Positions 5,804 to 12,043 of a DNA stretch of 12,043 bases are shown here, one piece after another (positions within the stretch are counted from its first letter, which is position 1; each line of letters starts with the position of its first letter). The notes beneath the pieces are model-generated. The model saw only the letters and a program-made list of their open reading frames with translations. It was not told the origin of the DNA and did not search any database. Both the position numbers and the translations under genes were made by a program. The stretch is from positions 1 to 12,043 of the forward strand of contig DAOVNN010000049.1 in the NCBI GenBank assembly GCA_030630165.1. The letters are read 5' to 3'. This stretch comes from Candidatus Krumholzibacteriota bacterium (GTDB lineage: Bacteria > Krumholzibacteriota > Krumholzibacteriia > Krumholzibacteriales > Krumholzibacteriaceae).

Positions 5804-8800
5804 ATGAAACACCGGAAATCCTTAATTGGCCCCCTGCTTCATGTTCTGATGGCCGTCATGGTCATGCCTTCCGCTTCGGCCGACGATATTCCTGTAACGA
5901 AACAGCTGATCCGCGAGAAGATCCGTGAGGGGATGAGTGTCCGGGCGCAGGAACTGGAGAAGGCCCGGGAGATGGGACTGCCCATCCGGGGCGATATGCC
6001 CGGCGGCGGCCTGTTCGAGCTCAAGACCCTGTCGACCAGGGTGCCTACATATTTCATCACCTTCAACGACGCGGCGGCCCGTTCGACGAGGACCGACAGC
6101 GTCCAGGCTGTATACGGAGGGGCTCCCGGGTGCACCGTCGGTATCTGGGACGGAGGCGCGGCGAGGGTGACCCACCAGGAACTGACCGGCAGAACGGTCT
6201 GGAAAGACGATCATAGTTACAACACTCACCCCCATTCTACGCATGTAGGCGCGACGATGATCGGGGCTGGAGTCGAGGCCCGCTCGAAGGGTATGGCCTT
6301 CGAGGCGAACCTGATATCGTACCAATGGTCTTTTGACGATCTCGAAGCGGAGCTCGAGGCTCGCGACGGCCTTCTTCTCTCCAACCACAGCTACGGTCAC
6401 GCGAGGGGGTGGACGGTGACCTCTTCGGGCACGATCTACTGGTACGGCGACGTGACGATCTGCGAGACTGAGGACTACCTCTTCGGATTCTACAGTAACG
6501 TCTCGCGCGATTGGGACGAAGTCGCCAACAGGAATCCGTATTATCTCCCCGTCACATCGGCGGGAAACGATCGGAACGATCACGTCGAACCGGGTGTGAG
6601 GCACTACTACTATGATGGGGACTGGATCTTGAGCACCGCAGTCCGCGACAACGACGGCGGCGAATCGGGATACGACTGCATACCCGACGGCCTTGGTATT
6701 GCGAAAAATACGCTCGTGGTCGGTGCGGTCGTCGACATCGAGGACTACCAGGGGCCGGAGGACGTCGAGATGACGACGTTCAGCTCGTGGGGCCCGACCG
6801 ACGACGGACGGATAAAACCCGACATCTGCGGAAACGGCTACAGGCTCTATTCGGCGCTCGATGATTCCGATACCGCGTACGGGATCTACAGCGGCACGTC
6901 GATGGCGTCGCCGAATGTCTGCGGCTCACTCGCGCTCCTCCAGGCGCGATACGGCGAGATACGCGGCGACTCGATGCGCGCCTCCACGGTGAAGGCGCTT
7001 GCGATCCACACCGCAAGGGAGGCGGGACCCCATCCCGGCCCCGACTACGGATTCGGATGGGGTCTTCTCGATACCTGGGCGGCGTACGATCTGATCGAAT
7101 CGGACCCCGACGGCAGGGTGGGCAGGATCACCGAGATGACACTGAACGACGGCATACCCCTCGAACTCTTTTACGAGCCCGAAGAGGGCGCCGACAGGAT
7201 GACGGTGACGGTCGTGTGGAACGATCCCGCGTCCGAGATACCGCCGCCGGCCCTCAACGACAGGACGCCGCTTCTTGTCAACGATGTTGACCTGCGTGTC
7301 GCGGGAGCGGACAACGAGTACAGCCCGTGGATACTCGATCCGGACGACCCTTCGGCTGCTGCGGGCAGGGGCGACAATATCCGCGACAATGTCGAGCAGA
7401 TCGTGATAGAAAACCCCGCACCGGGCAAATACGTCGTGAGGATAAGCCACAAGGGCAGCCTCGAAGGAGGCTCCCAACGAGTCTCGCTCATCATCTCGGG
7501 TGCGAAGCGCGCGAATACCTGGCATATCTTCGCCGATGGCTCGGGCGACGCCGCGACGATAGGAGAGGCTGTCTCGCTCGCCGAGCCGGGTGACCATATA
7601 TTCGTCTTTCCCGGCATATATCACGAGCATGATATCGTGATAGAAAAAAACCTGCTGATAAAGGGCGTCGAGGGAGCTTCGGCCACGAGGATCGACGCGC
7701 AGGGAGCGGGAAGGTGTTTCTCGATAATCATGCCCGAACAGCCGGACCCCCGATCCGGGAACACGCTTGGATCGAGGGGATCCGTTGAGATCGACGGCCT
7801 CACCCTGTGTGGCGGTCGGGTCTCCGGATCAGGTGCCGGCGGCAGGGGCGGCGCGGTCCACTGCGAAGGCGTACGAGCCGTGATCTCATCCTGCGTGATG
7901 TACGGCAACGAGGCGAGTGAAGGCGGAGCGATTTACCTCAGGGAATCAAGATCACTGATATCGAATTGCCGGTTAAACGACAATATTGCCCGCTCGGGCG
8001 CCGGCATATTTCTGCTCCGCTCCGACGCGATTCTGGAGAATATTACGATCGTACGTAACATCGTCGGTGGCGGGATGTTTCTGGATAACTCCTCTCCCGA
8101 GGTGAGAAACTGCACGATCTCGCACAACGGCTCTGGCGCCGGATCGGGTATCTATATCCGCGAAGGAGGGCGGGCGAGGATATCGGCCTCGATCGTCACG
8201 TTCGGAGACGGGAGCGGGATCTTCGTCGAAGGGTATTCATCCCGACCGTCGATAGTATGCTGCGACGTATACGGAAACGAGGACGGAGATTACAGTGGCT
8301 CGATCGGCGACCAGACGGGGAGACAGGGGAATATCTCGAGGGACCCGTTATTCTGCGTTCCGGATCAGCTTCAGTTCACCGTCGGCGATGGATCGCCGTG
8401 CCTGCCTGCCAGGAATATGTGCGTGACCCTTATGGGGGCGCATGGAGCAGTGTGCCATACGTTGACACTGATCCGCGTCGATCCCGAGGGCACGGGGGAC
8501 GCGGCAACGATCGCCGAGGCCGTCGAAATGGCCGAAGAGGGCGATACTATCATGCTCGCGCCAGGGATATTCACCGGTCCGGGGAACAGGGAAATACTTT
8601 CAAGGGGCTTCCCCCTGACCATAACCTCCGAGGAGGGCGCTGGAGAGACAGTGCTGGACTGCGCAGCAGGCGGCGACGCGTATTACGGATTTTACTTCAG
8701 CGGCGGCGAGGATACATCGACGGTACTCGAGGGAATTACGGTAACCGGCGCGGGAAAGGGGGCGGTCGTCTGCAACCAGTCCGGCCCCCTGATCAGGGAC

Positions 8801-10285
8801 TGCGTATTCACTGATAACCATTATACAGGTGGATGGCATGGCGGCGGCGTTCTCGTGATAAACGGTTCCTCACCGGTCGTGAGGCGCTGCATCATCTCCG
8901 GCAACACGGCCAGCCCGTACGGCGCCGGTGTATACAGCAAAGAATCCACACCGATTGTCGAGGACTGTGAGATCTCCGGTAACTCGGCCGAGGACTCGGG
9001 GGGAGGAGTGGCTTCAATCGGTTCGTCCCATCCTGTATTGAGGAGATGCCTGATCTCGGGGAATACAGCCGTCGAGGACTCGGGTGGGGGCCTCTTCATC
9101 GTAATGGGCTTCGCGGATCTCGAGGACTGCGTGGTCATCGGCAACACGGCCGGCTATGGAGGAGGCGGCCTGTTCAGCGGGACGAGCGCCACGCTGAACG
9201 TTAACGGAACGCTTATCGCGGGCAACAGTTCGGTGAGCATCGGCGGCGGGGTCTACAGCGCGATGGGGATGACGATGTCGTATTGCACAGTCGTCGATAA
9301 TTTCACGGGATACTACGGCGCCGGAATCGAGGTCTTCCGGGGGCTGAACAACCATATAAACAATTCGATAATCGCGTTCAACAGGAATGCCGAGGGCATC
9401 TTTACTATATCGGATAATATCGATATCACCTGCTCCGACGTCTACGGAAACGAGGGCGGGAACTACGGCGGCTCCACCGCCGATATGACCGGTCCGCTTA
9501 ATATCTCTGAGGATCCACTCTTCTGCGACGCTGCCGGTGGAGACCATTATCTCAATGCGGATTCGCCCGTGCTGACTTCTCCCGATCCTTCCTGCGGCGA
9601 CATTATGGGAGCTCTCGGCGTCCGTTGCGGTGACTCGGCTGACCTTCTCTTCTCATCCGTGCTTTTCGATACGATGTCCGCCGACGCCGGCCGGACGATA
9701 CATGCCGCGGCGATGGTTCGCAATGCCGGCCCGGCGGGAGCCGGTTCCTTCCGCGTCGATTTCTACAGCGATCTCGATGATCCCCCCCTGCCGGGAGACG
9801 AGGGCGATTTCCATGAGACGGTCGATACACTGGCGTCCGGGGACTCGACGTCGGTCACATTCGACATCTCCAGCCCAGTGGCCGGGATGTGGCGCTCATG
9901 GCTGATGATCGACACCGGAAGCGAGGTGCCCGAATACAACGTCGAAAACAATACGACCGGGCCCTGCACGATTACATGGACCAGTCCTGGCGGGGTCGTT
10001 CCTGAGAGGTCCAGGCTCAGGAAGGTCGGTCCCAATCCGTTCAACGACGAGATGGAGATCGTCTACGATCTCGACCAGCGAACCGCAGCGGAGATATCGA
10101 TCTACGATCTTGCCGGCAGGCGCATAAAGATATGGAAATTCCCGGTGGCCGGCCCGGGAAGGTTCATCATTACATGGCCCGGAACGACAGACGAAGGGCG
10201 CCAGGTCTCCTCGGGAGTCTATTTCCTGAGGTTCAAGGTCGATGGTGTGGTCGAACAGAGCGAAAAGATCGTCAGGATCAGGTAG
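5804..10285 (+). CDS. Secreted modular S8 (Kp43-like) subtilase with two beta-helix modules, CARDB domain and T9SS sorting tail
   Basis: A 1493-residue exported protein. A signal peptide covers about residues 1-26 (charged MKHRK, hydrophobic core, cleavage near SASA). A propeptide-like segment follows. The subtilase domain, about 105-435, has Asp116 (GIWDGG), His144 (PHSTHVGAT), oxyanion Asn255 (SAGND) and Ser366 (SGTSMASPN), so it should be active. Residues about 450-566 form the beta domain (LVNDVDLRV) seen in Kp43-like proteases. Residues 573-884 and about 887-1275 are two right-handed beta-helix modules. A CARDB-like domain covers about 1279-1392. The end (about 1407-1493: GPNPFN, IYDLAGR, SSGVYFLRF, KIVRIR) is a type A T9SS/FlgD-Ig-like sorting domain. 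It is probably displayed on, or released from, the cell surface to degrade protein, with the helices binding a polysaccharide or a partner. ATG 5804 has GGAG eight nucleotides upstream and leaves a clean signal peptide; an upstream TTG at 5774 would spoil it. Confidence 0.9.
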   Translation: MKHRKSLIGPLLHVLMAVMVMPSASADDIPVTKQLIREKIREGMSVRAQELEKAREMGLPIRGDMPGGGLFELKTLSTRVPTYFITFNDAAARSTRTDSVQAVYGGAPGCTVGIWDGGAARVTHQELTGRTVWKDDHSYNTHPHSTHVGATMIGAGVEARSKGMAFEANLISYQWSFDDLEAELEARDGLLLSNHSYGHARGWTVTSSGTIYWYGDVTICETEDYLFGFYSNVSRDWDEVANRNPYYLPVTSAGNDRNDHVEPGVRHYYYDGDWILSTAVRDNDGGESGYDCIPDGLGIAKNTLVVGAVVDIEDYQGPEDVEMTTFSSWGPTDDGRIKPDICGNGYRLYSALDDSDTAYGIYSGTSMASPNVCGSLALLQARYGEIRGDSMRASTVKALAIHTAREAGPHPGPDYGFGWGLLDTWAAYDLIESDPDGRVGRITEMTLNDGIPLELFYEPEEGADRMTVTVVWNDPASEIPPPALNDRTPLLVNDVDLRVAGADNEYSPWILDPDDPSAAAGRGDNIRDNVEQIVIENPAPGKYVVRISHKGSLEGGSQRVSLIISGAKRANTWHIFADGSGDAATIGEAVSLAEPGDHIFVFPGIYHEHDIVIEKNLLIKGVEGASATRIDAQGAGRCFSIIMPEQPDPRSGNTLGSRGSVEIDGLTLCGGRVSGSGAGGRGGAVHCEGVRAVISSCVMYGNEASEGGAIYLRESRSLISNCRLNDNIARSGAGIFLLRSDAILENITIVRNIVGGGMFLDNSSPEVRNCTISHNGSGAGSGIYIREGGRARISASIVTFGDGSGIFVEGYSSRPSIVCCDVYGNEDGDYSGSIGDQTGRQGNISRDPLFCVPDQLQFTVGDGSPCLPARNMCVTLMGAHGAVCHTLTLIRVDPEGTGDAATIAEAVEMAEEGDTIMLAPGIFTGPGNREILSRGFPLTITSEEGAGETVLDCAAGGDAYYGFYFSGGEDTSTVLEGITVTGAGKGAVVCNQSGPLIRDCVFTDNHYTGGWHGGGVLVINGSSPVVRRCIISGNTASPYGAGVYSKESTPIVEDCEISGNSAEDSGGGVASIGSSHPVLRRCLISGNTAVEDSGGGLFIVMGFADLEDCVVIGNTAGYGGGGLFSGTSATLNVNGTLIAGNSSVSIGGGVYSAMGMTMSYCTVVDNFTGYYGAGIEVFRGLNNHINNSIIAFNRNAEGIFTISDNIDITCSDVYGNEGGNYGGSTADMTGPLNISEDPLFCDAAGGDHYLNADSPVLTSPDPSCGDIMGALGVRCGDSADLLFSSVLFDTMSADAGRTIHAAAMVRNAGPAGAGSFRVDFYSDLDDPPLPGDEGDFHETVDTLASGDSTSVTFDISSPVAGMWRSWLMIDTGSEVPEYNVENNTTGPCTITWTSPGGVVPERSRLRKVGPNPFNDEMEIVYDLDQRTAAEISIYDLAGRRIKIWKFPVAGPGRFIITWPGTTDEGRQVSSGVYFLRFKVDGVVEQSEKIVRIR
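7520..8455 (+). repeat. Beta-helix module 1 (tandem-duplicated protein module)
   Basis: Residues 573-884 of the protease. It opens with GSGDAATIGEAVSLAEPGD followed by PGIY, and closes with CDVYGNEDGDYSGS, a DPLFC motif and MGAHGAVC. The same opening and closing motifs recur in the module that follows. Rungs carry cysteines at C697, C722 and C770, separated by 25 and 48 residues (one and two turns). Confidence 0.8.
8465..9628 (+). repeat. Beta-helix module 2 (tandem-duplicated protein module)
   Basis: Residues about 888-1275. It opens with GTGDAATIAEAVEMAEEGD and PGIF, and closes with CSDVYGNEGGNYGGS, DPLFC and MGALGVRC, paralogous to module 1. Similarity is visible in DNA as well: the closing segments starting at 8258 and 9431 share most bases over about 45 nt. 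The order points to duplication of a whole module with its capping ends, followed by divergence and rung gain. Confidence 0.8.
8873..9343 (+). repeat. Six consecutive beta-helix rungs of 25-27 residues
   Basis: Within module 2 the pattern [C/T]-x-[IV]-x-[GD]-N, then a Gly-rich turn (GGG), repeats with cysteines at C1029, C1055, C1082, C1109 and C1161 and a threonine at 1136; a preceding rung has C1000. Each repeat is one turn of the parallel beta-helix, so the side chains should stack. DNA copies are too diverged for a recent satellite-type expansion. Confidence 0.75.
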
Positions 10286-10298
10286 GCCGTCGTACGGC
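10286..10298. terminator. Possible small convergent terminator hairpin
   Basis: GCCGT-CGT-ACGGC forms a 5-bp stem with a 3-nt loop directly after the protease stop codon and just before the convergent lipoprotein stop. On the + strand it is followed by the pyrimidine-rich stretch at 10303-10321, which is the antisense of the lipoprotein Lys codons. The stem is short and the T run is interrupted, so this is a weak call. Confidence 0.35.
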
Positions 10299-10300
10299 GG

Positions 10301-10828
10301 TCATTTCTTCTTCTTTTCCTTGAAACGGTTGAGCAGTTCCCTGTGCTGGTACTGCACGTAAAGCTCCGTCTTCGGATCCTTCGTTATCCGCCGTATCGTT
10401 ATCGCCATCTCAGGCAGGGTGAACCAGTAGGTCTTGTAGGCCATCTCTATCGATCCGTCGGGCGAGATCGGCTTGACGCCGTATTTCGTTACGATCTGTT
10501 CGCGCAGGGTCTCCTGCTGCGAGTAGGTGTTGCGCCTGTAGTAGAAGACGACCTCCATCAGACGGTCCTCGAAGAATGTCAGGCGGGACATCTCGATCTC
10601 CCTCGACCCGGAGGGGGTGCCGGTAACGGCGATCATTATCCCTCTCTGATCGTACGTGGAGCCGGGAATCCCGGTCCAGTTGACAGACGTTCCAACACGG
10701 TCGCGAAAATCGTCGAAAGTCTCACCGAGATAGAATCCCTCGATCTCCTCCTCCAGCTTGAAGTCTCCGCCTCCCGAGCAGGAGACGAGGAGGACGAGAA
10801 CGAGGGATGTAATAACAGCCTTTCTCAG
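10301..10828 (-). CDS. Putative lipoprotein with CTG start, function unknown
   Basis: The reading frame continues well upstream of the first ATG (10636) with no stop until the TGA at 10835-10837, and that extension encodes a textbook lipoprotein signal: MRKAVITSLVLVLLVSC, with lipobox LVSC and the +1 Cys at residue 17, then a GGG linker. No ATG, GTG or TTG occurs between the stop and 10636, so CTG at 10828 is the best start, with AGGTGA six nucleotides before it. The 175-residue product has a mature part with GFYLGETFDDFRDRVG near the N-terminus, vaguely like the small SmpA/BamE-type folds, then mixed beta-strand-like segments, and ends in a basic RFKEKKKK tail. No family is recognised with confidence. 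It starts one nucleotide after the transporter stop, so translational coupling is likely. It is probably anchored to a membrane facing the periplasm. Confidence 0.7.
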   Translation of the reverse strand: MRKAVITSLVLVLLVSCSGGGDFKLEEEIEGFYLGETFDDFRDRVGTSVNWTGIPGSTYDQRGIMIAVTGTPSGSREIEMSRLTFFEDRLMEVVFYYRRNTYSQQETLREQIVTKYGVKPISPDGSIEMAYKTYWFTLPEMAITIRRITKDPKTELYVQYQHRELLNRFKEKKKK

Positions 10829-10829
10829 A

Positions 10830-12043
10830 TCAGCTCACCTGGCCTTCGGTCTGTTCCTTCGAGCGGAACAGGGTGTAGAGGCCGCCGATGCCGACGACGA
10901 GCATTATACCTGATTGTATAAAGGTCTTCGGCGGGATGCCTCCCTTGGTCGATACCACGAATACAGGCATTGCGACTGACAGACCTATCAGGACGAAGTA
11001 GATGATTATCATGACCCTTCTCGCCTTGGCCCTGGTCTCAGGCGTGTCCACTCCGAACACCTTGTTGTAGAGGAGGAGGAGGAACATTGTCACGACACCA
11101 AGTGCGGCAAAGACGAGCCAGAAATTGCGGAGCTGCGGTCCTATCCCGGTCTGCCCGATAAGCGGTTTGAGGATCGAATTGTACATCTCACCGCCGACGT
11201 TCGAGCCGACGAGCGATCCGATCACCCCGTAGAGGAAGGCGTATCCCATGTAGACCGCCTTCTTGTCATGCGGAGCGACAAGTCCGATATAGCTGTAGTA
11301 CTTCGGGTGGCATGTCATCTCGCCTATAGAGAAGACGCCGATACCGAGTATGAATATCCACGCGTGCTGCGACGAGGCGAGGAAGAGGAATCCTATCGAT
11401 CCGATGAGGATCCCGGCGATCATCGTAGGCAGCGGTTTCTTGTTCTTGACGATCATGTTGACGAAGATCTGCAGCAGGACGATAGTGCCCGCGTTGACCA
11501 CTGTCACATGCTCCGGCCCGAACTGATAGTTCAGTCCGATGCTGGTAAAGAAGTTGTTGATCGGCGTCGGATCGATGAAGTCGCGCAGGTACCAGAGGAT
11601 CGAGCCGAAGTTCTGGAAGTAGAGGATCCAGAAACAGGAGTAGACGAATATGAGGAGCATGAACCGCGCGTCGGAGAGGACCATCAGGGCCCCCGAGAGG
11701 ACTTCCTTGAATTTCTTGGTGCTTTTCGGCTTCGGGGGATCCTTGTAGAGGAACGCCGTCGGCAGGAACATCGCCGCGCAGTAGATAGCGCTGAAGATGA
11801 ATACCCAGTTCCATCCGAGGTCCTTGCGGACCAGGCCGGCGACGATTGGAGCGATCAGCGCGCCGAGGTTGATCATCCAGTAATATATCCCGAATCCCAT
11901 CCCCGAGCTCTTCTCGTTCGTAGTGCGGGCGATGGTGCCGGAGATGATCGGCTTGAACAGTCCTGAGCCCATCGCCATGATCACGAGGGTGAAGAAGATC
12001 ACGCCGTACGTGGTCACCTGTGCCGACATGAAATAACCGGCCG
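10830..12043 (-). CDS. POT/PTR2-family proton-coupled oligopeptide transporter, 5' end outside the window
   Basis: The last 403 residues of an inner-membrane MFS transporter that takes up di- or tripeptides with protons. The PTR2 signature is visible as GLFKPIISG followed by GFGIYYWMINLGALI, and a GEMTCHPKYYSYIGL segment corresponds to the conserved Gly-Glu region of a late helix. About eleven hydrophobic segments can be counted. The frame stays open through the window edge beyond the first ATG (12027-12029), and the N-terminal helices with the family ExxER motif are missing, so the gene is cut by the window rather than truncated. Two extra hydrophobic segments follow the helix that normally ends the protein (from about 11030 down to 10845). 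The stop at 10830-10832 lies next to the lipoprotein start. With the secreted protease opposite, peptide uptake after extracellular proteolysis is a plausible but unproven theme. Confidence 0.87.
   Translation of the reverse strand, partial: AGYFMSAQVTTYGVIFFTLVIMAMGSGLFKPIISGTIARTTNEKSSGMGFGIYYWMINLGALIAPIVAGLVRKDLGWNWVFIFSAIYCAAMFLPTAFLYKDPPKPKSTKKFKEVLSGALMVLSDARFMLLIFVYSCFWILYFQNFGSILWYLRDFIDPTPINNFFTSIGLNYQFGPEHVTVVNAGTIVLLQIFVNMIVKNKKPLPTMIAGILIGSIGFLFLASSQHAWIFILGIGVFSIGEMTCHPKYYSYIGLVAPHDKKAVYMGYAFLYGVIGSLVGSNVGGEMYNSILKPLIGQTGIGPQLRNFWLVFAALGVVTMFLLLLYNKVFGVDTPETRAKARRVMIIIYFVLIGLSVAMPVFVVSTKGGIPPKTFIQSGIMLVVGIGGLYTLFRSKEQTEGQVS
10835..10840 (-). promoter_or_regulatory. Ribosome binding site for the CTG-initiated lipoprotein
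   Basis: AGGTGA on the minus strand, six nucleotides ahead of CTG 10828 and inside the last codons of the transporter gene. It supports re-initiation after the transporter stop at 10830-10832. Confidence 0.55.

Noticed and set aside
7860..9345. Regular repeats that could be mistaken for a CRISPR or satellite array
   Set aside because: The period of 75-81 nt is in frame and conserved at protein level only, as expected for beta-helix rungs; the DNA is not conserved as repeat plus spacer.
10343..10921. Plus-strand open frame of 192 codons over the lipoprotein and the transporter end
   Set aside because: It crosses the end of one gene and most of another on the opposite strand, has no family features, and the minus-strand lipoprotein signal is far more convincing.
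11268..11966. Plus-strand open frame of 232 codons opposite the peptide transporter
   Set aside because: It is extremely charged (Glu/Asp/Arg), the usual antisense image of transmembrane helices, and the transporter frame is certain.

Overview
The window reads as a piece of a G+C-rich chromosome from an anaerobic bacterium, probably of the Fibrobacteres-Chlorobi-Bacteroidetes (FCB) superphylum or one of its uncultured relatives (Krumholzibacteriota, Eisenbacteria or Zixibacteria type). The main clue is the large secreted protein, which ends in a type A type-IX-secretion (T9SS) sorting domain and carries the beta-helix and CARDB modules common in those genomes. The DUF5320, MinD-ferredoxin and Mrp-ORP gene set is typical of strict anaerobes. 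The phylum assignment is inference; no rRNA or other phylogenetic marker is present.

Positions 1-5634 (+ strand) hold seven tightly packed genes that look like one operon for building or handling a metal-sulfur cluster. They are a DUF5320 protein (probably entering from outside the window), two paralogous MinD-like ATPases each with an inserted 2[4Fe-4S] ferredoxin domain, an Mrp/NBP35 ATPase fused to a NifX/orange-protein-like (ORP) domain with a Cys/Gly-rich tail, an IscU-type scaffold, a PLP-dependent gamma-family C-S lyase or transsulfuration enzyme, and a class I SAM methyltransferase. The first four genes overlap by 4 nt or lie 3 nt apart; the later gaps are 22-37 nt. The ATPases and the ORP domain match the Desulfovibrio ORP-complex/MrpORP theme. 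The IscU scaffold and the C-S lyase suggest the same unit may carry its own scaffold and sulfur source.

Positions 5635-5803 are a 169-nt intergenic gap, somewhat more A+T-rich, that probably contains the promoter of the next gene.

Positions 5804-10285 (+) encode a 1493-residue exported protein. In order it has a signal peptide, a Kp43-like S8 subtilase with an intact catalytic tetrad, a C-terminal beta domain, two tandem right-handed beta-helix modules with a ladder of cysteines, a CARDB domain and a T9SS sorting tail.

Positions 10301-12043 (- strand) form a convergent two-gene unit: the C-terminal part of a POT/PTR2-family proton-coupled peptide transporter (5' end outside the window), followed by a 175-residue lipoprotein. 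The lipoprotein has no ATG, GTG or TTG available ahead of its lipobox and appears to start at CTG, one nucleotide after the transporter stop codon. No tRNA, rRNA, CRISPR array or insertion sequence was recognised.
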